From contig NZ_JAANMS010000010.1 of the NCBI RefSeq assembly GCF_011250565.1, positions 31,200-95,199 on the forward strand: 64,000 nucleotides of DNA. The letters are read 5' to 3'. How positions within the stretch are numbered: the first letter of the stretch is position 1; the number at the start of each line of letters is the position of its first letter. The DNA comes from Nocardioides sp. IC4_145 (GTDB lineage: Bacteria > Actinomycetota > Actinomycetes > Propionibacteriales > Nocardioidaceae). The notes below the pieces were generated by a model. It did no database searches. It was not told the DNA's origin and saw nothing but the letters and a program-made list of their open reading frames with translations. Of the stretch, positions 20,734-29,357 are shown piece by piece. The position numbers and the translations under genes were made by a program.

Positions 20734-21426
20734 TCAACGCCGGACGAGCACCTCGTCCACCCACGCTGGCACGAGCTCGCCGGCGAGGCCCTGCCGGGTC
20801 TCGTCGAAGAGCGTGGTGACCTCGCTGGCCTGGAGGTTCAGCTCGAGGGTCCGGGCGCCGTACGCCGCCGCCTGCTGCACGAAGCCGGCGGCCGGGTAGA
20901 CCGCGCCGGAGGTGCCGATCGAGACGAACAGGTCGGCCGCCTCGAGCGCGAGGTAGATCCGGTCCATCTCGTAGGGGATCTCGCCGAACCACACCACGTC
21001 CGGTCGCAGGTCGGGCGTGCCGCAGCGCGGGCAGGGCGGCAGGTCGACGAGGTCCTGCTCCCAGCGCGACCGGCCGCGGCAGGCCCGGCAGACCGCCGAC
21101 AGCAGCTCGCCGTGCATGTGGAGGACGCGGCTGGAGCCGGCGCGCTCGTGCAGGTCGTCGATGTTCTGGGTGACGACGAGCAGGTCGTCGCCGAGGGCCT
21201 GCTCGAGCCGCGCGAGGGCGTGGTGCGCGGCGTTCGGCTCCACCGCCGCCAGCGCCTTGCGGCGGGCGTCGTAGAACCGGTGCACGACGAACGGCTGCGC
21301 GTCGTACGCCTCGGGCGTGGCGACGTCCTCGACCCGGTGCCCCTCCCACAGCCCGTCGGCGTCGCGGAAGGTCGGTACCCCGCTCTCCGCAGAGATCCCG
21401 GCTCCGGTCAGGACGACCACCTTCAC
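20734..21426 (-). CDS. cobB: Sirtuin NAD-dependent protein deacylase (class III, SIRT5/CobB-like)
   Basis: The 230-residue protein has the NAD-binding GAGISAESGVPTFRD (8-22), QNIDDLHERAGS (88-99), the catalytic H105 in HMHGEL and four zinc cysteines C113, C116, C132 and C135. Y52 and R55 in FYDAR form the Y-x-x-R pair that in class III sirtuins binds negatively charged acyl groups, so desuccinylation or demalonylation is expected besides deacetylation. The start is GTG at 21426; a seven-codon ATG frame (MEVEVL) overlaps it and probably has no meaning. It is convergent with treZ. Confidence 0.93.
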   Translation of the reverse strand: MKVVVLTGAGISAESGVPTFRDADGLWEGHRVEDVATPEAYDAQPFVVHRFYDARRKALAAVEPNAAHHALARLEQALGDDLLVVTQNIDDLHERAGSSRVLHMHGELLSAVCRACRGRSRWEQDLVDLPPCPRCGTPDLRPDVVWFGEIPYEMDRIYLALEAADLFVSIGTSGAVYPAAGFVQQAAAYGARTLELNLQASEVTTLFDETRQGLAGELVPAWVDEVLVRR

Positions 21427-21479
21427 AGCACTTCCACCTCCATGCGGCGAGTGTGTCACCTGGGGCCGCCCTGCGGGGG

Positions 21480-21992
21480 TCAGCCCACGAGGCGGTACCG
21501 GATCCGCACGTCGAGCCCCTCGACCCGGTGCACGGTCGCCGTGACGCCGGCACGCCGCCCGCCGTCCGGTGGCGCGGCCCGGCACGCCACCGACTCGCCC
21601 ACCACGCCGACCAGCTCGGCCTCGCAGGCGACCTCGCCCACGACGTACTCGTCCGCGACCAGCGCACGCAGCACGGTCCGGGCGACCCGGCCCGCCGCGA
21701 CGACCGGCACGGTCTCGAACATCGGGCCCTCGTCGGACTCCTCGGTCACCGTCGCGCGGACCGTCACGACGTCGCGGCGCACCGCCACCCGGCAGTCCTG
21801 CGTGGCGCCCAGCTCGCCGGCGAGCGGACCGGCGCAGCGGACGTCGACGCGGGCGTCGCCGGCCGCCGGGTAGAGCGCCGCGACCTCGGCGGCCAGTGCG
21901 TCCGCCGACAGGTCCCCGGTCGTGGTGCCGCCGCAGGCGACCAGCAGCAGCGCCGGGGCCAGCCCGGCGGCGCGGAGCAGGGGACGTCGCAC
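21480..21992 (-). CDS. Lipoprotein with DUF4333-like repeats
   Basis: The 170-residue protein starts at GTG 21992 with a short lipoprotein signal ending in the lipobox LLLVAC-G (cysteine 20), so it should be lipid-anchored outside the membrane. Two related halves follow: VDVRCAGPLAGELGATQDC and VACEAELVGVVGESVAC, each with a cysteine, then G-x-x/S and another cysteine. This resembles DUF4333 domains of actinobacterial lipoproteins, which have no known function. It begins 23 bases after menB on the same strand, so it is probably cotranscribed, though no functional link is evident. Confidence 0.72.
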   Translation of the reverse strand: MRRPLLRAAGLAPALLLVACGGTTTGDLSADALAAEVAALYPAAGDARVDVRCAGPLAGELGATQDCRVAVRRDVVTVRATVTEESDEGPMFETVPVVAAGRVARTVLRALVADEYVVGEVACEAELVGVVGESVACRAAPPDGGRRAGVTATVHRVEGLDVRIRYRLVG

Positions 21993-22015
21993 GGGCGGCC
22001 GGTGCCCGGGTCGCC

Positions 22016-22951
22016 TCAGTAGTACCAGGGGTAGTCCGACCAGTCCGGGTCGCGCTTCTCGAGGAACTGGTCGCGACCCTCCTGGGCCTCGTCGGTCATG
22101 TAGGCCAGGCGGGTGGTCTCGCCGGCGAAGAGCTGCTGGCCGACCAGGCCGTCGTCGATGGCGTTGAAGGAGTACTTCAGCATCCGCTGCGCCGTCGGGC
22201 TCTTGCCGTTGACGATCCGGCCCCACTCCAGCGCGGTCGCCTCGAGCTCGGCGTGCGGCACCGCGCGGTTGACCGTGCCCATCCGGACCCCGTCCTCGGC
22301 GGAGTACTCCTGGCCGAGGAAGAAGATCTCGCGGGCGATCTTCTGGCCGACCTGGCGGGCGAGGTACGCCGACCCGAACCCGCCGTCGAACGACCCCACG
22401 TCGGCGTCGGTCTGCTTGAACCGCGCCTCCTCCGCGCTGGCCAGCGTCAGGTCGCACACCACGTGCAGGCTGTGGCCGCCGCCGGCCGTCCAGCCGGGGA
22501 CGACGCAGATGACGATCTTCGGCATGAACCGGATCAGCCGCTGCACCTCGAGGATGTGCAGGCGACCGAGCTTGGCCTTGTCGACCACGGTCTCGGCGGT
22601 CTCGCCCTCCGCGCGGTGCTGATCCTGATACATGTAACCGGCGCGCCCGCGGATCCGCTGGTCGCCACCCGTGCAGAACGCCCACTTGCCGTGCCGCTCG
22701 CCGGGACCGTTGCCAGTGAGCAGGACGCAGCCGACGTCGCTGGTGGTCCGGGCGTGCTCGAGCACCCGCAGCAGCTCGTCGACGGTGTGCGGGCGGAACG
22801 CGTTGAGCACGTCGGGGCGGTCGAACGCGACGCGGACGGTGCCGTGCGCCTTCGCCCGGTGGTAGGTCAGGTCGGTCAGGTCCTCGAAGCCGGGGACGAC
22901 GTCCCACAGCTCGGCGTCGAAGATCTCCGACACCCCGTCGATCGCGCTCAT
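22016..22951 (-). CDS. menB: 1,4-dihydroxy-2-naphthoyl-CoA synthase
   Basis: The 311-residue crotonase-fold enzyme closes the ring of O-succinylbenzoyl-CoA in menaquinone synthesis. Typical MenB features are VRVAFDRPDVLNAFRPHTVDEL, FCTGGDQRIRG with the oxyanion region, the inserted loop GYMYQDQHRAEGE, PGWTAGGGHSLHVVCDL, KQTDADVGSFDGGFGSAYLA with catalytic residues, and the C-terminal DPDWSDYPWYY. Length and N-terminal extension fit actinobacterial MenB. TAGGGT eight bases before the ATG suggests a leaderless transcript. No other men genes are in the window. Confidence 0.97.
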   Translation of the reverse strand: MSAIDGVSEIFDAELWDVVPGFEDLTDLTYHRAKAHGTVRVAFDRPDVLNAFRPHTVDELLRVLEHARTTSDVGCVLLTGNGPGERHGKWAFCTGGDQRIRGRAGYMYQDQHRAEGETAETVVDKAKLGRLHILEVQRLIRFMPKIVICVVPGWTAGGGHSLHVVCDLTLASAEEARFKQTDADVGSFDGGFGSAYLARQVGQKIAREIFFLGQEYSAEDGVRMGTVNRAVPHAELEATALEWGRIVNGKSPTAQRMLKYSFNAIDDGLVGQQLFAGETTRLAYMTDEAQEGRDQFLEKRDPDWSDYPWYY

Positions 22952-22959
22952 GGCGACCG

Positions 22960-22965
22960 ACCCTA
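22960..22965 (-). promoter_or_regulatory. -10 hexamer TAGGGT of menB (leaderless)
   Basis: TAGGGT on the minus strand, eight bases, then the menB ATG. No Shine-Dalgarno sequence. Confidence 0.5.
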
Positions 22966-23022
22966 GCCGCGGCGCGCCGGCACCCGGGAAGAGGACCGCG
23001 CCGGAATGGGTTCCGGTAGGTC

Positions 23023-23475
23023 ATGGACCTCTTGGACGGTGAGTACGAGCCCAGCCCCAGCGAGTGGGTGCGCAACCAGGTCGAGACCTACGAGCGCACC
23101 GGCGGGCGCGAGGCACACACGCTGATGGACAAGCCGGAGTGGCCGATCGTGGTCATCACCTCGAAGGGCGCGAAGTCCGGCAAGCTCCGCAAGAACCCGG
23201 TGATGCGCGTCGAGCACGAGGGCGTGTACGCCGCCGTCGCGTCGAAGGGCGGCGACCCGGAGCACCCCAGCTGGTACGCCAACTTCCTCGCCCATCCCGT
23301 CGTGCAGCTCCAGGACGGCCCCGAGCCGGCCCTCTACCGCGCCCGGGTCGCCACCGGCGTCGAGCGCGCGGAGTGGTGGGACCGGTGCGTCGCCCAGTAC
23401 GCGCCGTACGCGGAGTACCAGGAGAAGACCGACCGGGAGATCCCCGTCTTCCTCCTCGAGCGCGTCGAGGACTGA
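23023..23475 (+). CDS. Deazaflavin (F420)-dependent nitroreductase-family oxidoreductase
   Basis: A 150-residue single-domain protein of the DDN/AclJ split-barrel family (flavin/deazaflavin oxidoreductase B). WPIVVITSKGAKSGKLRKNP is the cofactor phosphate-binding strand-loop, followed by VMRVEHEGVYAAVASKGGDP and HPSWYANFLAHPVV, all family signatures. Such enzymes use reduced F420 to reduce quinones or other acceptors; the natural substrate is unknown. Its neighbour menB makes menaquinone, a plausible acceptor, but the genes are divergent and the link is only suggestive. Confidence 0.9.
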   Translation: MDLLDGEYEPSPSEWVRNQVETYERTGGREAHTLMDKPEWPIVVITSKGAKSGKLRKNPVMRVEHEGVYAAVASKGGDPEHPSWYANFLAHPVVQLQDGPEPALYRARVATGVERAEWWDRCVAQYAPYAEYQEKTDREIPVFLLERVED

Positions 23476-23496
23476 GGCGGCGGGACCGAGCGCGCG

Positions 23497-24108
23497 TCAG
23501 CCGACGCGGGCGATGGTCTGGGCGAGCCCGACGAGGTGGTCGAGCCGGGCCAGCTCGGAGTCGAGGAACTCCGGCCCGCCCCGGCGACCGATGACGATGA
23601 TCTGGTTGCCGTCGAGGCGGGTCGCGGCGTAGATCGTCACGTCGTCGCCCTCGACCTCCAGCCGCTCGGTGTGCTCGATCTCGACGAACGGCAGCTCGTC
23701 GGGCGCGGCCTCGGTCCGGTGCCGGGTGCCGTGGGCGCGGTGGATCCGGGCAGCCCAGTCGGCGCGGAAGGTGACCGGCAGCAGGTCGACGCAGCGGTCG
23801 ACGGCCTCGGCAGGGGTCGCGGTCAGCTCCTCGACGGCCTCGAGGTCGAGGACGAGGTTGCCGCCTGCGGCGTACCGGCTGATCCAGACCACGCTGACGC
23901 CCTCGATCTGGTTGCAGGCCGAGACCACCGAGTCGGGCATCGCGCCGCCGGACATCTCCAGCAGGACGTCGTCCAGCGCGGTCCCGTCGTGCCGCTTCTC
24001 GACGATCTCGATCGCCTCGATGTCGCCGCCGGCCTCACCGATCGCGGTCGCCAGCCGCCCCAGCGAACCGGGGACGTCGGGCAGCTCGACGCGCAGCAGG
24101 AAGGGCAT
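23497..24108 (-). CDS. ACT-domain regulatory protein
   Basis: A 203-residue soluble protein with an N-terminal ACT domain (residues 1-75: FLLRVELPDVPGSLGRLATA, then GGDIEAIEIVEKRHDG), a fold that usually binds amino acids. The second half (EIEHTERLEVEGDDVTIYA, NQIIVIGRRGGPEFLDSEL) looks like a GAF-type or sensor beta-sheet. There is no enzymatic domain attached, so it may act as a stand-alone amino acid sensor. TAGGGT seven bases before the ATG suggests leaderless expression. No neighbour indicates the pathway. Confidence 0.75.
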   Translation of the reverse strand: MPFLLRVELPDVPGSLGRLATAIGEAGGDIEAIEIVEKRHDGTALDDVLLEMSGGAMPDSVVSACNQIEGVSVVWISRYAAGGNLVLDLEAVEELTATPAEAVDRCVDLLPVTFRADWAARIHRAHGTRHRTEAAPDELPFVEIEHTERLEVEGDDVTIYAATRLDGNQIIVIGRRGGPEFLDSELARLDHLVGLAQTIARVG

Positions 24109-24115
24109 GCTCGCG

Positions 24116-24121
24116 ACCCTA
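24116..24121 (-). promoter_or_regulatory. -10 hexamer TAGGGT of the ACT-domain gene (leaderless)
   Basis: TAGGGT on the minus strand, seven bases, then ATG. No Shine-Dalgarno sequence. Confidence 0.5.
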
Positions 24122-24153
24122 GTGGGCCGAGGTTGCGACGCGGTTTCTCCGTG

Positions 24154-25971
24154 TCACGTCCCGGACCCGTTCCCGGACCCACCTGCGCGGGCCGCCTGGA
24201 GGCGCTGCCGCAGGCCGGTCGCGCGCTGGGCCCGGGTCCCCACCGCGGCGCGCACCGCAGCCTCGGAGCCGACCACGCGCACGTGCTCCTGGGCCCGCGT
24301 GGCCGCGGTGTAGAACAGCTCGCGGCTCAGCAGCCGCGACCCCTCCTCGGGCAGCAGCACGGTCACCCGGCGGGCCTGGCTGCCCTGGCTCTTGTGGATC
24401 GTCATCGCGTGCATCGTCTCCACGGCGTCGAGCCGTCCGGGAGCGAAGTCCTGGAGCCCCCGCGACCCGGAGATCCACGCCCGGACGCGGCCGTCGGCAC
24501 CGAGCACCACCGCGCCGGTCTCGCCGTTGTAGACCTCCAGCGCGTGGTCGTTGGTGGTCACCAGCAGCGGGCGGCCGACGTACCACTCCTGCCGCAGGTC
24601 CTGCCCGAGCGCCTCGCCGAGCCACTGCTCGACGTGCCGGTTCCAGACGCGTACACCGTACGGACCCTCGCGGTGCGCGCACAGCAGCCGGTGCTCGTCG
24701 AGAGCGCGTACGGCGCCGGCGGCGTCGCCCTGCTCGGCGGCCCGGCGCACGGCGAGCGCGGAGGCCAGCGTGTCCGCGCGCAGCACGCTCGCGGGGTCGT
24801 CGGTCTCGACGTACTCAACCTCCGACGACGGCGTCCGCAGCGCGGCCAGCACCTCGTCGGCCGTGCCGGTGCGCAAGGCCTCGGCGAGGGTCTTGATGTC
24901 CTCGGTGGAGCGGTAGTTCTCGGTCAACGACACCACCGGGGTGGCCGGATCGCCCTCGTGGCCCGCGACCAGGTCGGAGAGGACCGCGCCCGCGCCGACC
25001 GAGGTGAGCTGCCGCGGGTCGCCGACGAGGAGCAGCCGGGCCTGCGGGCGGACCGCCTCGAGCAGCCGCGCCATCAGGGTCAGCTCGACCATCGAGGACT
25101 CGTCGACGACGACCACGTCGTGGGTGAGCCGGTTGGTCCGGTCGTGCCGGAAGCGGGTGGCGTTGTCGGCCCGCCACCCCAGCAGCCGGTGCAGCGTCAT
25201 CGACTCGATCGCGAGCCGGCCGCGGTCCTCGGCCGGCAGCGTCGCCAGCTCGGCGTCGACCGCCTCCTGGAGCCGCGCCGCCGCCTTGCCGGTCGGAGCA
25301 CTCAGGGCGACCGACAGCCGGCGGCCGGGCGCACCCGGCCGGGCGCTGCCCGCCGCTGCGTCCTGCGCGGCCGCCTGGTCGGCGAGCACGGCGAGGATCC
25401 GGGCGACCGTCGTGGTCTTGCCGGTGCCGGGCCCGCCGGTCAGCACGGTCGTCCACTGCCGCACGCTGCGCTCGGCAGCCTCGCGCTGCTGCTCGCTCAG
25501 CCGGCCGCCACCGACCCGCTCGAGCGCCGTGGCCAGCGCGGCCTCGTCGACCTGGGGCGGTTCCTGGCGGGCGCGGGCGACCAGGTCGCTGCAGACCTGC
25601 TGCTCGAGGCGGGCGTAGCGGTCGAGGTAGACGAGACCGTGCTCGAGGCGGAGCGCCCCCTGCTCGACCAGCGGCGAGCGGCCGACCGCGCGCAGCCAGG
25701 CGTCCGGCTCCGGCCAGGCCAGGCCCGGGGCGATCTCGGGCACGGTGGCGAGGTCGACGGCCACCGACCCGTGCCGGACCGCCCGCACGGCCAGCGCGAG
25801 GGCGAGCAGCGCGTCGTCGTCGGCCCCGCCGGCGAGGTCGGCGACCCGGGTGGCGACGTGCAGGTCGCCGGCCTCGAGCAGGCCGGCCCGGTTGAGGTCC
25901 GCGAGCGCCCCGGTCGCCGTGAGGGCGATCCGGTGGTCGTGGTCGCCGACCGGCTCGAACAGCTCGGTCAT
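24154..25971 (-). CDS. recD: Exodeoxyribonuclease V alpha chain (RecD helicase)
   Basis: The 605-residue SF1B 5'-3' helicase of the RecBCD complex. Walker A is LTGGPGTGKTTT at residues 177-188. Motif II is VVVDESSMVEL, then LVGDPRQLTSVGAG (motif III) and SLTENYRS (motif IV). The C-terminal AMTIHKSQGSQ and FYTAATRAQEHVRVVG are motifs V-VI. The N-terminal 150 residues correspond to the RecB-contacting domain. Its ATG overlaps the recB stop (ATGA), so recC-recB-recD are made as one coupled unit. RecBCD resects double-strand breaks and degrades linear foreign DNA. Confidence 0.96.
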   Translation of the reverse strand: MTELFEPVGDHDHRIALTATGALADLNRAGLLEAGDLHVATRVADLAGGADDDALLALALAVRAVRHGSVAVDLATVPEIAPGLAWPEPDAWLRAVGRSPLVEQGALRLEHGLVYLDRYARLEQQVCSDLVARARQEPPQVDEAALATALERVGGGRLSEQQREAAERSVRQWTTVLTGGPGTGKTTTVARILAVLADQAAAQDAAAGSARPGAPGRRLSVALSAPTGKAAARLQEAVDAELATLPAEDRGRLAIESMTLHRLLGWRADNATRFRHDRTNRLTHDVVVVDESSMVELTLMARLLEAVRPQARLLLVGDPRQLTSVGAGAVLSDLVAGHEGDPATPVVSLTENYRSTEDIKTLAEALRTGTADEVLAALRTPSSEVEYVETDDPASVLRADTLASALAVRRAAEQGDAAGAVRALDEHRLLCAHREGPYGVRVWNRHVEQWLGEALGQDLRQEWYVGRPLLVTTNDHALEVYNGETGAVVLGADGRVRAWISGSRGLQDFAPGRLDAVETMHAMTIHKSQGSQARRVTVLLPEEGSRLLSRELFYTAATRAQEHVRVVGSEAAVRAAVGTRAQRATGLRQRLQAARAGGSGNGSGT

Positions 25972-28900
25972 GCGGTCACCTCCTCCGACACCTCGACCGG
26001 CACGCGGCCGTCGAGCAGGTCGGAGAGCTCCTCGACCAGTGCCACGGGCGGGCGCCAGGTGAAGACGCCGCACGGTCGGCCGTCGACCAGGGGGGTGTCC
26101 GGGCCGCACATGCCGCGCAGGTAGAGGTAGAGCACCCCGCCGAGGTGGACCTCCGGGTCGTAGCCGGGCTGGCGCCACCGCAGGAACCGGTGCAGCACGG
26201 CGGCGTACAGCAGCGCCTGCAGCGGGTAGTCGGAGTGGCCCATGGCGGCGTCCAGGGCCTCGGGGCGGTAGGCGTGCGCGGTCAGCGGCTCGTCGGCCGG
26301 GCCGAGCCAGTTGGTCTTGTAGTCGACCACCACGTAGCGCGGCCGGTCCTGCTCGTCGCGCAGGCGCAGCACCACGTCGACCGAGCCGGTCAGGTAGCCG
26401 CGCAGGCTCTGCCCGCCGAGCGCGGCCTGGTCGAGCTGCTCGGCGTAGCCGCGGACCGGGTCGCCCTCGGGCAGGTGGCGGCGCAGCAGCGGCGCCAGGT
26501 CCGCCAGGCGGGCCTCCCGGCCGGCGGGGCCGGCGAGGTCGCCACCCGAGAGCGGCAGCTCGAACTCCATCTCCCGCAGGCGGTCGCGCAGCGGCACCCG
26601 GCGCAGCGTGGTCGGCACGACGGTGCCGCCGACCGATCCGAGCGGGGAGTCGCAGACCGCGACCAGGGCGTCGGCGAGCTCCTCGGCGTCGACCGGCACC
26701 GGCCAGCGCACGAGCTGCTCGCGCACGTGCCCGAGCAGCTCAGCACGCAGGTCCGGCGCGTCCGGGTCGGCGTGCTCGAGCACGGCGTGGACCAGCGAGC
26801 CGAAGGTCGCGCCGACCGGCAGGGCGGCCATCGGGGAGGGCACCGAGTGCTCGGCCGGGGCGGCGACCGGCACCGGCACGTCCGGCTCGTCCTGCTTCGC
26901 GACGGTCTCCGGCTCGCTGGTGACCCCACCGGGACCGGGGAGCGCGACGACGTCGACCCGGGTGAGCGCGGAGTACGACGTGCGGCGCCACGCGACGTCG
27001 ACGTCGCGGTCGAAGCGGCGGACGGCGAGGGCCGGCGGCTCCGGACGCACGGGTTCGGCACCTGGGTCGGCGTGGTCGGCGGGCTCGACGGTCGGTCCGC
27101 CCGCGGCCTGCCAGCGGGCGAGGAAGTCCGCGGCCTCGTCGTCGGTGAGCGTGCGGAACTCGGCCGGCACCTCGGCCATCCCCGGCCGGCGGCCCAGCAA
27201 CATCCGGTGCAGCGGCGAGCACGGTGTGTTGCGGGTCGGCGACCACCAGGCGACGACCTGGGAGCGGGCGCGGGTGAGCGCGACGTACAGCAGGCGGAGG
27301 TGCTCGGCGGCCTCCTCCTCGGACCACCGGCGCACGTGGTCGTCCCAGTCGTCCCCGCCCGGCCCGCCGACCGCGAGGCACCGGGTGCCCCCGGCGTCGT
27401 GGAACAGCGGCGTGGACGGCTTCGGCACGTTCCGGTCGGCGAGCGCGGGCAGGTAGACGACGGGGTACTCCAACCCCTTGCTCGCGTGGATCGTCACGAG
27501 CTGCACGGCGGCGGCGTCGGAGTCGAGGCGGCGGGTGCGCTCGGTGCCGCGACCCTCCTCGGCGTCGGCCACCTGCCCGCGCAGCCAGGCGAGCATCGCG
27601 ACCAGGCCGAGCCGCTCGGTCAGCGCGACCTCGTGCAGCGCCTCGCCGATGTGGCGCAGGTCGGTGAGCCGCCGCTCGCCGCCGACCTCGGAGAGGACGC
27701 GGGCGGGCAGGCCGGCGACGTTCGCGGCCTCGAGCACCGCGGCCACCCCGCGACGGGTGAACACCTCGACCCACGAGCGCAGGGTGTCGGCCACCTCGTC
27801 GGTGAGCCGGTCGCCCCCGGCGTCGAGCTCCGCGGCGGTGTGGCCGAAGAAGCACGTGAGCGCGGCCGTCCGCACCCGCGTGCTGCGGTGCGGCTGCTCG
27901 AGCGCCTCCAGGAGCTCGAGCCACTCGGTCGCGGCCGGGGTGGCGAAGACGCTGCCGCCGCCCGCGATGACCGCCGGCACCCCGACCTCGTGCAGGGCGG
28001 CGCGGCAGGCCGCGAGGTCGGCGTGGCGGTAGGCGATGACCGCGACGTCGCGCGGCTCCAGCGGACGTCCCTCGAACGTGGCGCCCGAGGCGAGCAGCCG
28101 CCGGACGTCGAGCGCGAGGTCGCGGGCGACGTGCGGGCGGACCTGGGAGACGTAGAGCGGGGCCGAGCCCCGCCGGCGGACGTGGTCGCGACGCACCACC
28201 CGGAGCCGGAACGGCGCGGTGCTCGGCGCACCCTCGAGCCGGGACCCGTCGTGGTGGTGGGTGACGTCGTGGACCACGATCCGGGGGTCACCCAGCTCGG
28301 CCCCGCGGAGCACCGTCTGGAACGACTCGAGCAAGCGCTCGTCGCTGCGCCAGTTGACCGGCAGCGTCTTGGTCGTCGTCGCGGTCGCGGCGGCCTGGAG
28401 GTAGGTGGTGACGTCGCCGCCGCGGAAGGCGTAGATCGCCTGCTTCGGGTCGCCGATGAGCACCATCGTGGCGTGACCGGTGAACGCCCGGTCCAGGACC
28501 TGCCACTGCACGGGGTCGGTGTCCTGGAACTCGTCGACCAGCACGATGCTCCACCGCTGCCGCATCCGGACCCGCGCCGGCGCGTCCGGGTGCTCGAGCG
28601 CGCCGGCGAGCTGGGCGAGCAGGTCGTCGTACGACAGCACGCCGAGCCGCCGCTTGCGGCGCTCCATCTCGGCGCGGACGGCGTGCGCGAACGCGACCCG
28701 ACGGCCGGCGGGGGTGGAGCGGTCCTGGTGGGCCGGCTCCAGCCGGGCCTGCGGGTCGCCCATCACCGTGCGGGCGATGCCCATCGCCTCGGCCCGGCTG
28801 AACGTCGGGTCGGTCCCGGCGAAGGCGAACGCCCGCAGGTAGAGGTCGTCGACGACCTCGGTGAGCAGCTCGTCGAGGTCCTCGACCAGCCGGGCGCGGG

Positions 28901-29357
28901 CGTCGGTGTCGCCGGCGACGCCGAGCGAGCCGAGCACCATCGAGCAGAACTGGTGGGTCGTCGCGATCGTCGCTCCGTCGAACCCGGCCAGCGCCTCGGT
29001 CACCCGCCGGTGCCGCAGCGCCCGCTCGGCCTCGTCGCAGTCGAGGAGCAGCGCGATGAGCGCGGAGGGCTCCTGCGGCGCCAGCGTGGGGTCGTCGGCG
29101 AGGGCGCGCTCGGCCTCGACCAGCTGCGCCCGGACGCGCTCGCGGAGCTCCTGGCTGGCCGCGCGGCCGAAGGTGACGACGAGCATCCGCTCCAGCGAGC
29201 AGACCCCCTCGGCGACGTACCTCGTCACGAGCGCGCCGATGGTCCAGGTCTTGCCGGTGCCCGCACTGGCCTCGAGCAGCGTGGTGCCGGTCGGCAGCGC
29301 GTCGCGGATGTCGAAGGCGGTCGGGCCGGTCGTCCGGTCGAGGGAAGGGGCGGTCAC
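25968..29357 (-). CDS. recB: Exodeoxyribonuclease V beta chain (RecB helicase-nuclease)
   Basis: The 1,129-residue protein joins a UvrD-type SF1A helicase to a nuclease. Walker A is SAGTGKTWTI at residues 31-40. Motif II is IVLVDEFQDTDPVQW, motif III VLIGDPKQAIYAFRG, and later motifs include TIHASKGLEYPVVYLPAL and LLYVALTRARS. The RecB-family nuclease at the C-terminus shows PRYVVVDYKTNW, with the catalytic D-Y-K. GTG at 29357 overlaps the recC stop as GTGA; the frame stays open upstream but that part is a shadow of recC. Length is typical. Confidence 0.96.
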   Translation of the reverse strand: MTAPSLDRTTGPTAFDIRDALPTGTTLLEASAGTGKTWTIGALVTRYVAEGVCSLERMLVVTFGRAASQELRERVRAQLVEAERALADDPTLAPQEPSALIALLLDCDEAERALRHRRVTEALAGFDGATIATTHQFCSMVLGSLGVAGDTDARARLVEDLDELLTEVVDDLYLRAFAFAGTDPTFSRAEAMGIARTVMGDPQARLEPAHQDRSTPAGRRVAFAHAVRAEMERRKRRLGVLSYDDLLAQLAGALEHPDAPARVRMRQRWSIVLVDEFQDTDPVQWQVLDRAFTGHATMVLIGDPKQAIYAFRGGDVTTYLQAAATATTTKTLPVNWRSDERLLESFQTVLRGAELGDPRIVVHDVTHHHDGSRLEGAPSTAPFRLRVVRRDHVRRRGSAPLYVSQVRPHVARDLALDVRRLLASGATFEGRPLEPRDVAVIAYRHADLAACRAALHEVGVPAVIAGGGSVFATPAATEWLELLEALEQPHRSTRVRTAALTCFFGHTAAELDAGGDRLTDEVADTLRSWVEVFTRRGVAAVLEAANVAGLPARVLSEVGGERRLTDLRHIGEALHEVALTERLGLVAMLAWLRGQVADAEEGRGTERTRRLDSDAAAVQLVTIHASKGLEYPVVYLPALADRNVPKPSTPLFHDAGGTRCLAVGGPGGDDWDDHVRRWSEEEAAEHLRLLYVALTRARSQVVAWWSPTRNTPCSPLHRMLLGRRPGMAEVPAEFRTLTDDEAADFLARWQAAGGPTVEPADHADPGAEPVRPEPPALAVRRFDRDVDVAWRRTSYSALTRVDVVALPGPGGVTSEPETVAKQDEPDVPVPVAAPAEHSVPSPMAALPVGATFGSLVHAVLEHADPDAPDLRAELLGHVREQLVRWPVPVDAEELADALVAVCDSPLGSVGGTVVPTTLRRVPLRDRLREMEFELPLSGGDLAGPAGREARLADLAPLLRRHLPEGDPVRGYAEQLDQAALGGQSLRGYLTGSVDVVLRLRDEQDRPRYVVVDYKTNWLGPADEPLTAHAYRPEALDAAMGHSDYPLQALLYAAVLHRFLRWRQPGYDPEVHLGGVLYLYLRGMCGPDTPLVDGRPCGVFTWRPPVALVEELSDLLDGRVPVEVSEEVTA

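Noticed and set aside
21426..21443. Seven-codon ATG frame (MEVEVL) overlapping the sirtuin start as a leader peptide
   Set aside because: Too short, no regulatory codon run, and its sequence doubles as the ribosome binding region of the sirtuin gene.
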